Assembly (NCBI GenBank): GCA_023091735.1
Contig: JALKBU010000052.1
Coordinates: 1-64,000 of the forward strand
Reading direction: 5' to 3'
DNA from: Trichomonas tenax
Lineage: Eukaryota > Parabasalia > Trichomonadida > Trichomonadidae
Length of the DNA: 64,000 nt
Shown: piece after piece, positions 18,293 to 28,200 of the stretch
Layout: each line of letters starts with the position of its first letter
How positions within the stretch are numbered: position 1 is the first letter of the stretch
The notes under the pieces: generated by a model
What the model was told of the DNA's origin: nothing
Database searches by the model: none
What the model saw: only the letters and a program-made list of their open reading frames with translations
Program-made: the position numbers and the translations under genes

Positions 18293-21001
18293 ATGCAGAC
18301 AGAGAACATTACGAAAGAACTCTCTGTTTTGCTCTGCCACTATTTAAAAGACAGATTTCCTGACACCTACGCAGATCTCGTTAAATACGTTGAGAAAAAT
18401 AAACTACTTCCCGAAAATTGCCACGATATCACTCAAGCATTATCAATTCGATATCCAAATTTCCCAACTGATCATTTCTTTCAATTTATAAAGACACTTC
18501 GACCGGAGGATGATTACCCAAGTATCTTTCGGAGAATAACTCCTTTCCCAAAAATTGTGAATGATTATGTTCGCTTTATTTCGCACGAATGCAAGATTGC
18601 ATGTCACAAGGACTCAATATACTGCATGTACATCGATCCTCTCTCGAGAGTTCTCATCACTGGCTCTGATGATTATTCGATAAAGGTCTTTAAACTTCCA
18701 GAATTGCAGTTTGTCAAGCGCTTAGTCGGTCATGAAGGCTGCATAACAAATATTTCATGCAATCCTTTGTGCACAATGCTTTTATCATCATCTCATGATA
18801 AAACAATTCGTTTGTGGTCTTTAGTAACAGGAAAATGCATTGCCGTTCTCGCCAACTTCTCGTATGATGTTATTCACTCTGCGATATTTTCACCAAGTGG
18901 TTCGATGATCGCAGCGGCGTGTGAAGATGGAACAGTTCCACTTTGGACAACGCCAGATGCTATACAAGGCAAGCCTCCATGCAGAATTTTGAGATCTCCA
19001 GGTAAAGGACCTGTTGCGTGGGTTACTTTCTCTCCTGGAGGCGAATTTTTGACATATTCATCAGAACCTTCGCATGTAACTGTTGTACCGCTCAAAACAA
19101 TGACACAGACGATCCTAGACCTCCACCAGGGCCTCGTTGACATTGTTTTATTCACGCATGGATTTTTCGGCAATGGCGAATATGGACCTCGCTTAGTGAC
19201 TGTTTCTGGCGAAGATGGCACTGTTGCATGCTGGCAGATGGAGTCCGGCAGCTGGAAGACAAAGTACACTATCAAGCATGGCGTCGGCAGACAGAAATCT
19301 CGTATATTGAAAGTCGTTCCTGACATGAATGAACACATATTATTGCTATCTCGCACAAACCACTTATACGCATGCGACATGATAACAGGTGAGACGCTTG
19401 GTCAATTCCCTGAAGTTCCTATATGCGAGGATGTGAGATGTATCGCTGCACATCCAACAATTCCGGAGATATTCTTCATCGGCAACACAAGCGGTGATGC
19501 TGCTTTAGTTGATGCAAATAAGCTTGAAGTCATCTCAAGCATTGCACACGCAATGGGCACACTTAACGAAGCATGCTGGGCCTCAGATGGAAGTGCTGTT
19601 TATGCAGCTGACAACGATGGAAATATTGGTATATTCAAAGTAACTCTTTCTAAGTCAGACAACAAAAAAGTCAAAGAAATGGAACTTTTCGAATCGCACG
19701 AGTTCGGATCCAAGGAAAACTATCTTTGCGATAAGAAAGGAAACAGATTAAATCCACAGCCATTACCAATCGACATCAGATCTCTAGAACTGCCAATCAA
19801 CATGCTTCAAAGCACTTTCTTGAGAGATTGCGCAAATGAACTTGCACTTGTTCAGAGAATTATCACAAATGATCACCCTGAGCCAGTAGCTGCAGAGAAT
19901 CATGTTGATATTGCTCCACCAACACATATTCCTGTTACAATCGATATCATCAACAATCCGCGTGGTCCAAATGTTGTTTTTGAAGAAGACGCAATTGCCG
20001 AAGAAGAAGATGGCGATCTTAATATCGAAATAGAGTCCACAAGTGATGAATGGGACCTCGATGCGGGCCTCGCTGGTGATGATGATGACAACGACTTCAC
20101 CATGATGGAGCAATCATCTGAGCAAATTCCATGTCGCTGGCCATCGTGGCAGACAGCCATTGTTGCTGATGAGCTATTCTATTTGCCGCAAGTCGGTGAT
20201 GAAGTTGTCATTGCTGCTGATGCGTACGCTAAGGTTGGAGAAGAACATGGCTGTCCACTTCCTGACGACCGATCTTTCACTCAAGGACCAGCTCGCGGCG
20301 TTGTTTGTGATATAGAATCACACGCGGCTGGAATATTATTGACCATCCAGATCAAAGGAGTCAATGTCAAGATCGTGTATCCAGTCCCAGAACCTTCCAG
20401 CAGATTCTTAGATACGGTGACAAGATTCAGATCCGTTTCAGAGTCTATCTCAAGGTTCTCTCCACAAGCCAGAGTTTCCGTTGCTAGACTTGAAGGAGCA
20501 GGAGTCAAGATCCAAAGAGGAGTGATATCCAAAGTTGCTAAAGATATTGCTGAGCACCCACACCAGTCTGTGACTGTGCGCTGGGATGGATCTGGCAGTG
20601 AAAGCACTATTTCTCCGTGGGATGCTTTCTCCGTTGGAAGAAAGAGAATCTACGTTACACTGCCACAGCTCACTCCAGCTGTTGAGAAAACAGCTTTGTC
20701 CGTTCTCGATTCCGCTGGTGGAAAGGAGTCGGCGATGGTATCCTTGAAGAAGCTCGATGATGGAGCAATCGAAAGAATAACTTTCCCAATGTCTCTTGTT
20801 TTAATCAGAGAAAGAGTCAAAGGAGGATGGTACAGGTCTTCTAAGGCTTTAACATACGATATTGAGAAACTCGTGAATATGGCAATCGATGTTTTCGGTG
20901 AGGAATCACCTGTCACAGAAAATGCCAAATCTGCAGTCCAACACATGATTACATCAATTAATAAGGCATCAAAGTCCTCAAGCAAGAAGAAATCGCATTA
21001 A
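18293..21001 (+). CDS. BRWD/PHIP-like WD40 protein with degenerate bromodomain
   Basis: About 902 residues. Order: N-terminal LisH/PHIP-like helices (residues 1-90), seven or more WD40 repeats (about 100-470; for example SGSDDYSIKVFKLP-type and SSHDKTIRLWSL), an acidic linker (about 560-605), then a segment YLPQVGDEVVIAADAY (about 625) equal to the PQxGDEVVY stretch after the WD40 repeats of BRWD1/PHIP, and a C-terminal bromodomain-like fold (about 810-890: FPMSLVLIRERVKGGWYRS). BRWD proteins read acetylated chromatin and act as DCAF substrate receptors. Here the YN/FN asparagine that anchors acetyl-lysine reads Gly (DVFGEE), so acetyl-lysine binding is doubtful. Probably nuclear. Start chosen by the initiator. 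Confidence 0.82.
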   Translation: MQTENITKELSVLLCHYLKDRFPDTYADLVKYVEKNKLLPENCHDITQALSIRYPNFPTDHFFQFIKTLRPEDDYPSIFRRITPFPKIVNDYVRFISHECKIACHKDSIYCMYIDPLSRVLITGSDDYSIKVFKLPELQFVKRLVGHEGCITNISCNPLCTMLLSSSHDKTIRLWSLVTGKCIAVLANFSYDVIHSAIFSPSGSMIAAACEDGTVPLWTTPDAIQGKPPCRILRSPGKGPVAWVTFSPGGEFLTYSSEPSHVTVVPLKTMTQTILDLHQGLVDIVLFTHGFFGNGEYGPRLVTVSGEDGTVACWQMESGSWKTKYTIKHGVGRQKSRILKVVPDMNEHILLLSRTNHLYACDMITGETLGQFPEVPICEDVRCIAAHPTIPEIFFIGNTSGDAALVDANKLEVISSIAHAMGTLNEACWASDGSAVYAADNDGNIGIFKVTLSKSDNKKVKEMELFESHEFGSKENYLCDKKGNRLNPQPLPIDIRSLELPINMLQSTFLRDCANELALVQRIITNDHPEPVAAENHVDIAPPTHIPVTIDIINNPRGPNVVFEEDAIAEEEDGDLNIEIESTSDEWDLDAGLAGDDDDNDFTMMEQSSEQIPCRWPSWQTAIVADELFYLPQVGDEVVIAADAYAKVGEEHGCPLPDDRSFTQGPARGVVCDIESHAAGILLTIQIKGVNVKIVYPVPEPSSRFLDTVTRFRSVSESISRFSPQARVSVARLEGAGVKIQRGVISKVAKDIAEHPHQSVTVRWDGSGSESTISPWDAFSVGRKRIYVTLPQLTPAVEKTALSVLDSAGGKESAMVSLKKLDDGAIERITFPMSLVLIRERVKGGWYRSSKALTYDIEKLVNMAIDVFGEESPVTENAKSAVQHMITSINKASKSSSKKKSH

Positions 21002-21093
21002 TTTATGTATTTATTATATCTTTTTTTAAATAAATTGTTATTAATATCCCTTTGAAACCCAAAATGAAATTTCAAAATAATGAAAAGAAAAAG

Positions 21094-21263
21094 TTACATG
21101 TCAGAAAATGTGTCATAATATAATTTACACGCCAAAAAATATTTTCATCAATTTGTTAAAAGTGATTTTTACACGTCAAAATGCAATTTTACTAGTCAAA
21201 ATAATTATTTACATGGCATATTTGAAAATGCATGACAAAAATTTGTATTTACATGTCATTTTT
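21094..21263. promoter_or_regulatory. Array of six to seven ACATGT-family motifs plus initiator
   Basis: TTACATGTCA (21094), TTTACACGCCAAA (about 21123), TTTTACACGTCAAAA (about 21168), TTTTACTAGTCAAAA (about 21187), ATTTACATGGCATA (about 21208), CATGACAAAAA (about 21231) and TTTACATGTCATTTTT (21248-21263). The last one contains an initiator TCATTTTT with A+1 at 21258, 19 nt before ATG 21277. Confidence 0.6.
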
Positions 21264-21276
21264 AAACGTCTTTTAT

Positions 21277-22302
21277 ATGACTCAAACAAGTCTTGCATTA
21301 ACTGTGAATTATCAGTCAAAATCGTTGGCGACGTCGATGATAAAGCTCAAAAATGGAGCTGGTGAAATTATTGCGCAAAAAGATCAAGAAATCGAAGAAT
21401 TAAATGCAAAAATCGCGGAATTACTGCAGCAATTGAACAATAAGAATTACGAAATCGATAACCAACTTCAAAACAAAAACAATATTCTCAGAGAATTGGA
21501 AATTGAATATGAACAAATCGATACAAAATACGAATCTGAGTTAGAAGTCTTAGAAAGCACACACAAACTCGAAATTAACAATATACTCGAACAGAATAAA
21601 AAGGAAATCAAGTCATTACAGGAAGAACTCAAAAGCTCACGTGAACAAGCAGAATTTTACGCTGAAAGTCGAAAGAAAACATCAGAAATGATATCAGGAA
21701 CATTCCCCACTCGAAAAGGAGATAAAGGAACAGCATTAGAACAAGCAGCTCGCAATTTTCACGACAAAAGATTTAATCAAGCTTTAAGTGAGCAAACGGA
21801 GCTCAAAACAAAAGAAGAAAAGCTCAAAAACAACCTCAAGGATCTCCTGCAGAAGCAGAGATCAATAATTGCTGAAAATACGCAAAAATTGGAGCAGAAT
21901 CTCAAAAAGAAGCAACAACCGCAAATAATGAAATCTAAAACAAACACAAAACAGAATCCGAAGAAGAATATCGAAGATATACAGCGTAAACACGACAATG
22001 AACTTGATAGTGAGCGTGAGAAACAGAAGAAGGAGATTGAAGGTCTTGAAAAGAAACTCGCTTCGTTAAATGACGATTTGGAGAAGATTCAAGCAACACA
22101 GAACGTTCCTGCGAAAGAGAGTAAACCAAAGAGAATCCAGAAGTCATTCCCATCAATAAACTCACAATCAATACAGAAGAGGCCAACAAGCGTCACTGGT
22201 CTTGGATTTGTCGAAGCAGAAATCGTCAGACTCGTTAACGAAAATGTGATGCTTAAGAACTTACTCGATCGAATGGACCAACTCGCATACGGCAAAGTCT
22301 GA
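21277..22302 (+). CDS. Coiled-coil protein
   Basis: About 341 residues, highly charged, mostly heptad coiled coil from residue 35 to 270 (IIAQKDQEIEELNAKIAELL and following Glu/Lys/Gln-rich stretches). The end contains EAEIVRLVNENVMLKNLLDRM, a final short leucine-zipper-like helix. No enzymatic motif. It could be a cytoskeletal or basal-body scaffold, common in flagellates, but this is inference. The open frame extends 15 codons upstream, yet the initiator at 21256-21263 lies within that extension, so MTQTS at 21277 is the likely start. Confidence 0.8.
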   Translation: MTQTSLALTVNYQSKSLATSMIKLKNGAGEIIAQKDQEIEELNAKIAELLQQLNNKNYEIDNQLQNKNNILRELEIEYEQIDTKYESELEVLESTHKLEINNILEQNKKEIKSLQEELKSSREQAEFYAESRKKTSEMISGTFPTRKGDKGTALEQAARNFHDKRFNQALSEQTELKTKEEKLKNNLKDLLQKQRSIIAENTQKLEQNLKKKQQPQIMKSKTNTKQNPKKNIEDIQRKHDNELDSEREKQKKEIEGLEKKLASLNDDLEKIQATQNVPAKESKPKRIQKSFPSINSQSIQKRPTSVTGLGFVEAEIVRLVNENVMLKNLLDRMDQLAYGKV

Positions 22303-22727
22303 ACTTGTTAATTTATGTCTTTTTTTGTTTATTTATAAATCATTCTATTGTTATTATTCGATTTTCAAAAAGATTAATTTACTCATCAATGAATATCATT
22401 CTTCTTAACAAAACAACAGCATCACTATATTGAGCTCAAACATGTAAGCCATGGTATATCGCAATCGAAGCAATTTTCAAAATCATCAGCGAATAAATAA
22501 ATTGACGTTGATAATTGAAATGAAAGAAATTCATGAACAGATATAAACTCTCCATGATATAGATGATTAATGTATCAAATTTGAAGTAAATTTTATTAAA
22601 AAATGGAGTCGAAATGAAGTAATATTTGCCTTTTAACATTGAGAATATGAAAGGTAACGGATTGTTATATAGAGTGTTTGTAGTTTATTTTCGTATAACT
22701 TAGAGCGTTGATCAAGATTTTCTATTT
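22303..22727. other. Convergent intergenic region
   Basis: 425 bp between convergent genes; AT-rich, a 67-codon minus-strand frame without support. Nothing else seen. Confidence 0.45.
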
Positions 22728-23213
22728 TCAATTGATGACAATAGTTGTTGTGTTTAAGAACGATAGATCCAGCTGTTCGATTTCCTCCATGTTATCGTGG
22801 AACCAATTCAAAATCAATTCCTTCTTTTGCATTTCTTTTGGAAAAGGAACATTCATTTTCTTTGCTAGTTTTGTAGCGAGGTCTCTAAGCTTAGTGATAT
22901 GTTTAACATCTATTCCAGTTTTCTCTTTTATTCTTTCTAGGACATTTGATATTTGATTTTCGTAATCCTTTTGATAAATTTTCTCGTGTGAAGTTTGTTT
23001 GTCTGTCTCTTTCTTGATGGAACTTCTAATTGCTTCGAGAGATGTGATCAAGCTTGATCTTCCAATTTGGTTTTTATCATCAAGGAAATACTGTCTAAGT
23101 ATGTTCCCAGCGTTCTCCATTTCTTTATCAAGAACATCCTGTGTAATTTTTGTTCCATAGAATCCATCCGTATTTGTTTCTTTGGACGCCTTCTTTTCCT
23201 TTTCTTCTGACAT
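22728..23213 (-). CDS. Hypothetical lysine-rich helical protein
   Basis: 161 residues from ATG 23213 (a 17-codon extension without ATG lies upstream). It is charged and alpha-helical, with segments NILRQYFLDDKNQIGRSSL and LATKLAKKMNVPFPKEMQKK. I recognise no family. The N-terminus SEEKEKKASKETNTD is low-complexity. No signal peptide or membrane segment. The initiator is unclear. Confidence 0.6.
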   Translation of the reverse strand: MSEEKEKKASKETNTDGFYGTKITQDVLDKEMENAGNILRQYFLDDKNQIGRSSLITSLEAIRSSIKKETDKQTSHEKIYQKDYENQISNVLERIKEKTGIDVKHITKLRDLATKLAKKMNVPFPKEMQKKELILNWFHDNMEEIEQLDLSFLNTTTIVIN

Positions 23214-23329
23214 TCTGATAATAAAGTTGCCACCATAAATGTTGTTACTTTTTGATTTACGCAATTTTCTGACATTACATTGGCAAAAAAAATCTTACCA
23301 AAAGTGACATATTTTGAAAAAGTATCAAT

Positions 23330-23485
23330 TTAGAGGTGTTGGTTTGAGACATCATGGCGTCTCAGCGAGTCTGGGCTGTAAGCCGTTCAATTTTGAATGG
23401 TTTATGGTGTTCCCGACGAATTTTTTTTACGCTTCGCGCCTCCAAATGAACTTCAGCGTCCCTGATGAGAACCCCCAACAAGAAG
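23330..23485 (+). ncRNA. Candidate structured non-coding RNA
   Basis: A GC-richer island in AT-rich intergenic DNA with nested stems: closing TGTTGG (23337-23342) with CCAACA (23475-23480); GAGAC (23346-23350) with GTCTC (23359-23363); AGCCGTTCA (23381-23389) with TGAATGGTT (23394-23402), a 9-bp stem using three G-U pairs and a 4-nt loop; ACGCT with AGCGT (about 23430-23459). An AATTTTTTTTAC stretch (about 23419-23430) between stems resembles an Sm-type site. It matches no RNA family I can name. The overlapping 95-codon frame lacks an ATG at its start. Confidence 0.35.
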
Positions 23486-23548
23486 TGCTTTCTTCAGTGA
23501 TTGTGCTTCGTACAAGTGCTGTTAAGCGCGCCCTCCGAAAATATGTGC

Positions 23549-23582
23549 GAATTACATGTCAAATTAATAATTTACATGACAT
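23549..23582. promoter_or_regulatory. Two ACATGT-family motifs
   Basis: ATTACATGTCAAATT and TTTACATGACATAAAT, about 18 bp apart, 107-140 bp upstream of the Cdc20-like gene. Confidence 0.4.
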
Positions 23583-23688
23583 AAATGGTATTTTGATATG
23601 ATTATATGAGAAAAAGTGAAATACATGAAATGTAGATGCATTATTTGTAATAAAAATTCAATTGAGAACTGGACGTTGATTCAAAAAT

Positions 23689-24849
23689 ATGAGCAATGGT
23701 GACAGACTTATACAATCGCCACGAACGCCAAAAATTAAGGCAATGAATTCTTCGAACATAATGTCACCACTTGTTAAAACACCGAAAACAAAATCTCCAA
23801 TATTAAAAAAGTCGCATTCTTCATATCCAGATTTTTTCTCAAATCTCTCATCGCCCAGAATCGCATCGAGTCCACTCTCAAAACAATCGGCGAGAAATGA
23901 CATACCAACGCAGCCGTATTTTACTTACGATGTTGGACCTGTGATTGCGGACTTCTACAGATCACCACTCGATTGGTCTTCGAAAAATATCATCGGAATG
24001 ATCGCACAAACACAGCCTTTCCTTTACAATTTAGATCTAAATACACCAATAAAGATATTTTTACCGTTCAATAACTTCAACGCTCTCAAATTTTCACCGC
24101 AAGGCGGTGTTATGTCTCTGGGCTCCGAAGATGGCGTTATTTCAGTTTTTAGTTTTGAACAAAATCAGTTAATTGCGACATATCAGAACACCTATTCAAC
24201 GATCAACTCCATAGAACACAACGACAACTGTTTAATCGCGTCAAACAACGATGGCACAGTTGTGATTTATGATGATAGGACTGCGAACGAGACACCACTG
24301 ATTCTTCAGGCATTCGACTCATTCGCGATCACAACAAAGATAAATCCGACGGGAAATCTGTTCATGGTTTCGTCTGAGACTCCAATTGTGAAAGTTTGGG
24401 ATTTCAGGAAACTCGATGAAACTTATTTCGAGTTTAAGGATTTGAACTCTACTGTTCGAGCTTTGGACTGGAATCCACTTCAACCGAATGTCGCTGCTGT
24501 TGGTGGTGGATTTGAGGACCGCCAAATCAAGATCTTTAACTGCAACAACGGAAAAGTTCTCTCTTGTGCGACAACTTCATCGCAGATCTGCAACATATTC
24601 TGGAACAAGGATTATAACGAGATTGTCGCAACGCACGGGTTCACTGACTTCCACATCTCTCTTTGGAGGGCCTCAGACTTAAGGAGGGTGTCGACAATTA
24701 ACGTTAATCACGACAGAGTTCTTTATGCAGCGATGTCGAGAGATGGATCAAGATTGGTGACTGCATCGCCAAAGGATCCTTTAATGTTCTGGCTGATGTT
24801 CCCAAAGTCGGCGACAAAGGCCGATATTGAGTCTAAGTTCATTAGATAA
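23689..24849 (+). CDS. Cdc20/Cdh1 (Fizzy)-like APC/C activator, WD40
   Basis: A 386-residue WD40 protein that should recruit substrates to the anaphase-promoting complex. Family marks: a C-box-like DRLIQSP at residues 5-11 (canonical DR-F/Y-IP), the linker SPLDWSSKNIIGM (family LDWSS-N-VLAV), WD40 blades including VAAVGGGFEDRQIKIFN and IVATHGFTDFHISLW, which are Fizzy-specific strands, and a C-terminal Ile-Arg dipeptide (residues 385-386), the IR tail that docks on APC3. The N-terminus is Ser/Pro-rich with several SP/TP sites, likely CDK targets. The altered C-box (Leu and Gln replacing aromatic and Pro) is unusual. A TCAAAAAT site has its A 6 nt before the ATG. Confidence 0.9.
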   Translation: MSNGDRLIQSPRTPKIKAMNSSNIMSPLVKTPKTKSPILKKSHSSYPDFFSNLSSPRIASSPLSKQSARNDIPTQPYFTYDVGPVIADFYRSPLDWSSKNIIGMIAQTQPFLYNLDLNTPIKIFLPFNNFNALKFSPQGGVMSLGSEDGVISVFSFEQNQLIATYQNTYSTINSIEHNDNCLIASNNDGTVVIYDDRTANETPLILQAFDSFAITTKINPTGNLFMVSSETPIVKVWDFRKLDETYFEFKDLNSTVRALDWNPLQPNVAAVGGGFEDRQIKIFNCNNGKVLSCATTSSQICNIFWNKDYNEIVATHGFTDFHISLWRASDLRRVSTINVNHDRVLYAAMSRDGSRLVTASPKDPLMFWLMFPKSATKADIESKFIR

Positions 24850-25287
24850 TTTCCATGAAATTTTTATTTTGTTTTAAATGTTTGAATTTTTATTGCAATC
24901 CTTCTTATTTCTCCATGTATACACTATTCATATTAAAAATGAAACTAAATGCGAAATATAATATCAAAAAGATTTATTTTATGATTTGAATGCTGTAATT
25001 TTAGTAATGAATTCATATTGATCTTAACTATATAGATTTTTTGCAAAATGATGAACGATAAGAAATGAAGGAAATATTATTTGAAATTCAACAAAAAAAA
25101 AGAAAAATAAATCAAAAGAAGCCATAAAAGTTAATCTAATGGATGAGAAATATTCGGATTTTAGAAATAAAAGGAATATTTGAAGAAGAAACAAAATCAG
25201 ATGTCAATTGTTATCCCAAAAATGCTGTGATTGAATGAAAGGACATTTTAAAGAAAAGCTTTACTTTTAATAACTCAAATCCTACTT
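24850..25287. other. Convergent intergenic region
   Basis: About 440 bp of AT-rich sequence with oligo-A stretches between the Cdc20-like gene and PFO. No gene or repeat recognised. Confidence 0.5.
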
Positions 25288-28200
25288 TCACTTTGTTTCA
25301 AAAACATGTGTGAGGTTGACGTACTTTTGGTATCTGCGGACAATCTGCTTGTGGAATTCAGCGCGCATCTTCTCAGCCTCATGTGGATGTGTTCTCTTGA
25401 GGGAGTTGTATCTGACCTGCATGTCGAGGAACTGGTCGAGCTTCTTTTCATCCGGTGTCTTGGAGACGATCTCGATTGGGTTCTTGCCCTCCTGCTCGCG
25501 GCGTGGGTCGTATGAGAAGAGTGGCCAGTAGCCAGAGTCGACAGCGAGTCTTTGGGCTGTGATACCACCCTTACCACCAGCGCCGAGAGCGCCACGGATG
25601 TGGTGAAGAATGCAGTTGCAGTAGCAGACGATGAGGGATGGGCCATTGAATGACTCAGCCTCCTTAAGGCACTTGATGAAGTGGTTCATCTCCTTCTGAT
25701 TGCCGAATGCGCACTGAGCGACGTAAACATTGCCGCAGTTCATCATCATCCAAGCGAGATCCTTCTTTGGTGTATCCTTGCCGTTAGCAGCGAACTGGGC
25801 GACAGCACCGATGTTTGTAGCCTTGGACTGTTGGCCACCAGTGTTGGAGTAAACTTCGTTATCGAAGATGAGAACGTTGAAGTTCTTGTTGGAGGCCATG
25901 ATGTGGTCGAGGCCGCCGAATCCGATATCGTAAGCCCAGCCATCACCGCCGAGGATCCAGTTGGATGGCTTAACCCAGAGATCGTTGTTCTCGACGATTC
26001 TCTTGAGATCGTCGTTCATGTTCTCCTTGATGGCCTTGAGGATTGGGCGCTCGAGTCTTACTGACTCATCGCCGTCGAGCCACTTGGACTGCCACTCCTT
26101 GAGGAGTTCGACGAGCTGTGGAGCGACCTTCTTTGTCTTGTTGGCATCAGCAAGGAAGGCGTCGACGTCGTCCTTAAGATGGCAGCGGCGGAGTTCCATA
26201 CCGACAGCCTGACCGTAACCGAACTCGGCGTTATCTTCGAAGAGAGAACGAGCCCAAGCTGGACCGCGGCCGTGCTCGTCGACTGTGAATGGAATACGTG
26301 GGAAGGCGCCACCCCAAACTGAAGAGCAGCCGGATGTGTTAGCGATAACCATGCGCTTGCCGAAGAGCTGTGTGATGATCTTTGTGATCATTGTCTCAGA
26401 GCAGCCCTCGCAGGAGCCTGGGAACTCGATCATTGGCTTCTGGAACTGAGAGCCACGGATATTGTACTTGTTCTTGATGAGATCGCCGTGGTTCTTGACC
26501 TTGTCGTTGAGCCAGATGAACATATCGTTGTGGTGGACAGCCCACTTCTGGCCCTTGTCAGAGCGAATCTCCTGCATGTGGATGGCATTAGCTGGGCAGT
26601 GGTGAACGCAAAGCTCGCAGCCAACGCAGTCGTATGGAGAAACTTCGATCTTGTACTTGTAGCCCTTGACATCAGCACCCTTAGCGTTGAGGAGTGGAAG
26701 GTCCTTCAACTGTTGTGGGATGTTCTTGACCTCTTCCTCGTTGAGAAGGAATGGGCGGATGACTGAGTGTGGGCATGTAGCAGAGCACATGTTGCACTGG
26801 ATGCACTTCTTCTCGTCCCAAGATGGAGCCCGTGGAGAAAGGCCCTTCTTGAGCCAGCTGCATGTGCCGAGTGGTGAAACACCACCAAGGCAGGGCTCGA
26901 AAGCAGAGACTGGAAGACCAGCACCAGCTGTAGCAACGCATGGCTCGATGACTTCTGAAACGACCTTTGGCTTTGGATGTGTTGGTTCCTTAAGGAAGGA
27001 GATGAAGTTTGGATCCTTGAACTGGCCTGGAGCATCAACTGCTGTAGCCCAGGACTCTGGGATCTTGATTTCCTTGAGAGCCTTGACACCCTCTCTTGCG
27101 GACTTCTTGTTGTTCTCAACGACCTTTGTGCCGAGTCTGGAGAACTCCTTCTCGATCCACTTGTCTGTTACCTTGAGCCAGTCCTCGCCGAGGAGGCCAG
27201 AAAGCTGGTAGAAACAAGCCTGGACGATTGTGGAGATCTTTCCGTGCATGCCGCATTTCTCAGCGACGGCTGTAGCATCGCAGATGAAGAGGCGAGCATT
27301 CTTCTTGGCAAGCTGGCGGCGGAACTTGGCTGGAAGGTTCTTCTCGAGTTCCTCAATTGTGTACCATGGGCAGTTGAGGAAGAAGGAGCCGTTGTTAGCG
27401 AGCTTGTCGGCCATTGGGTACTTAGTAACGTAGGCTGGAAGTGTGCAGCCGACGAACTGAGCCTCAACGATTGTGTACTGAGCTGTGATTGGTTTGGAGT
27501 CGAACCTGAGGTATGAGCGTGTGAGGGAGTTGGACTTATCAGCAGAGTATGAGAAGTTGCCCTGAGCGTGCTTTCCCATGACGTCGATGGCGGCCTTGAT
27601 AGCAGCCTTGTTAGCACCGATTGTACCATCACCACCGAGGCCCCAGAAGATGGCCTGGATAGAGCGCTTTGTTGGGCCCAAAGATGGGAGCTTTCCTGGT
27701 GAGAGAGAGAGGTGTGTGACATCATCTGTGATGCCAACTGTGAAGTGCTCCTTTGGTCTCTCGGATCTCATGTTATCGAAGACGGCCTTGGCGTGGAGTG
27801 GTGTGAATTCGCGGGAAGCGAGACCGTAGCGGCCACCAACGATCTTGGCTGGGTGGTTGAGCTGCTTGCATGTGAAAGCGACGTCGAGGAAGAGTGGCTC
27901 TGCCTCAGCGGCTGGGTCCTTGGAGCGGTCGAGGACGGAGATGCGCTTGACTGTTGGTGGGAGAGCTCTGATGAAATCTTCCGTAGACCATGGGCGGAAG
28001 AGGTGTGGAATAACGAGACCGACCTTGTCGCCGTTCATGAAGTCGATTGTCTCCTTGATAACAGGAGCAGCGGCACCCATGCAGACGATAATGTCTGTAG
28101 CCTCTGGATGACCGTAGTAGTCGAAGAGGTGATACTGGCGGCCTGTGAGCTTAGCGAGCTTGTTCATGTTGCCCTGGACGATCTTCGGGATGGCGTCGTA

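Noticed and set aside
23314..23601. 95-codon protein gene overlapping the structured island
   Set aside because: Begins at TTG, no initiator, no family; internal Met occurs late.
26977..27516. Frames opposite PFO up to 239 codons
   Set aside because: Antisense to a highly biased coding gene; composition explains them.
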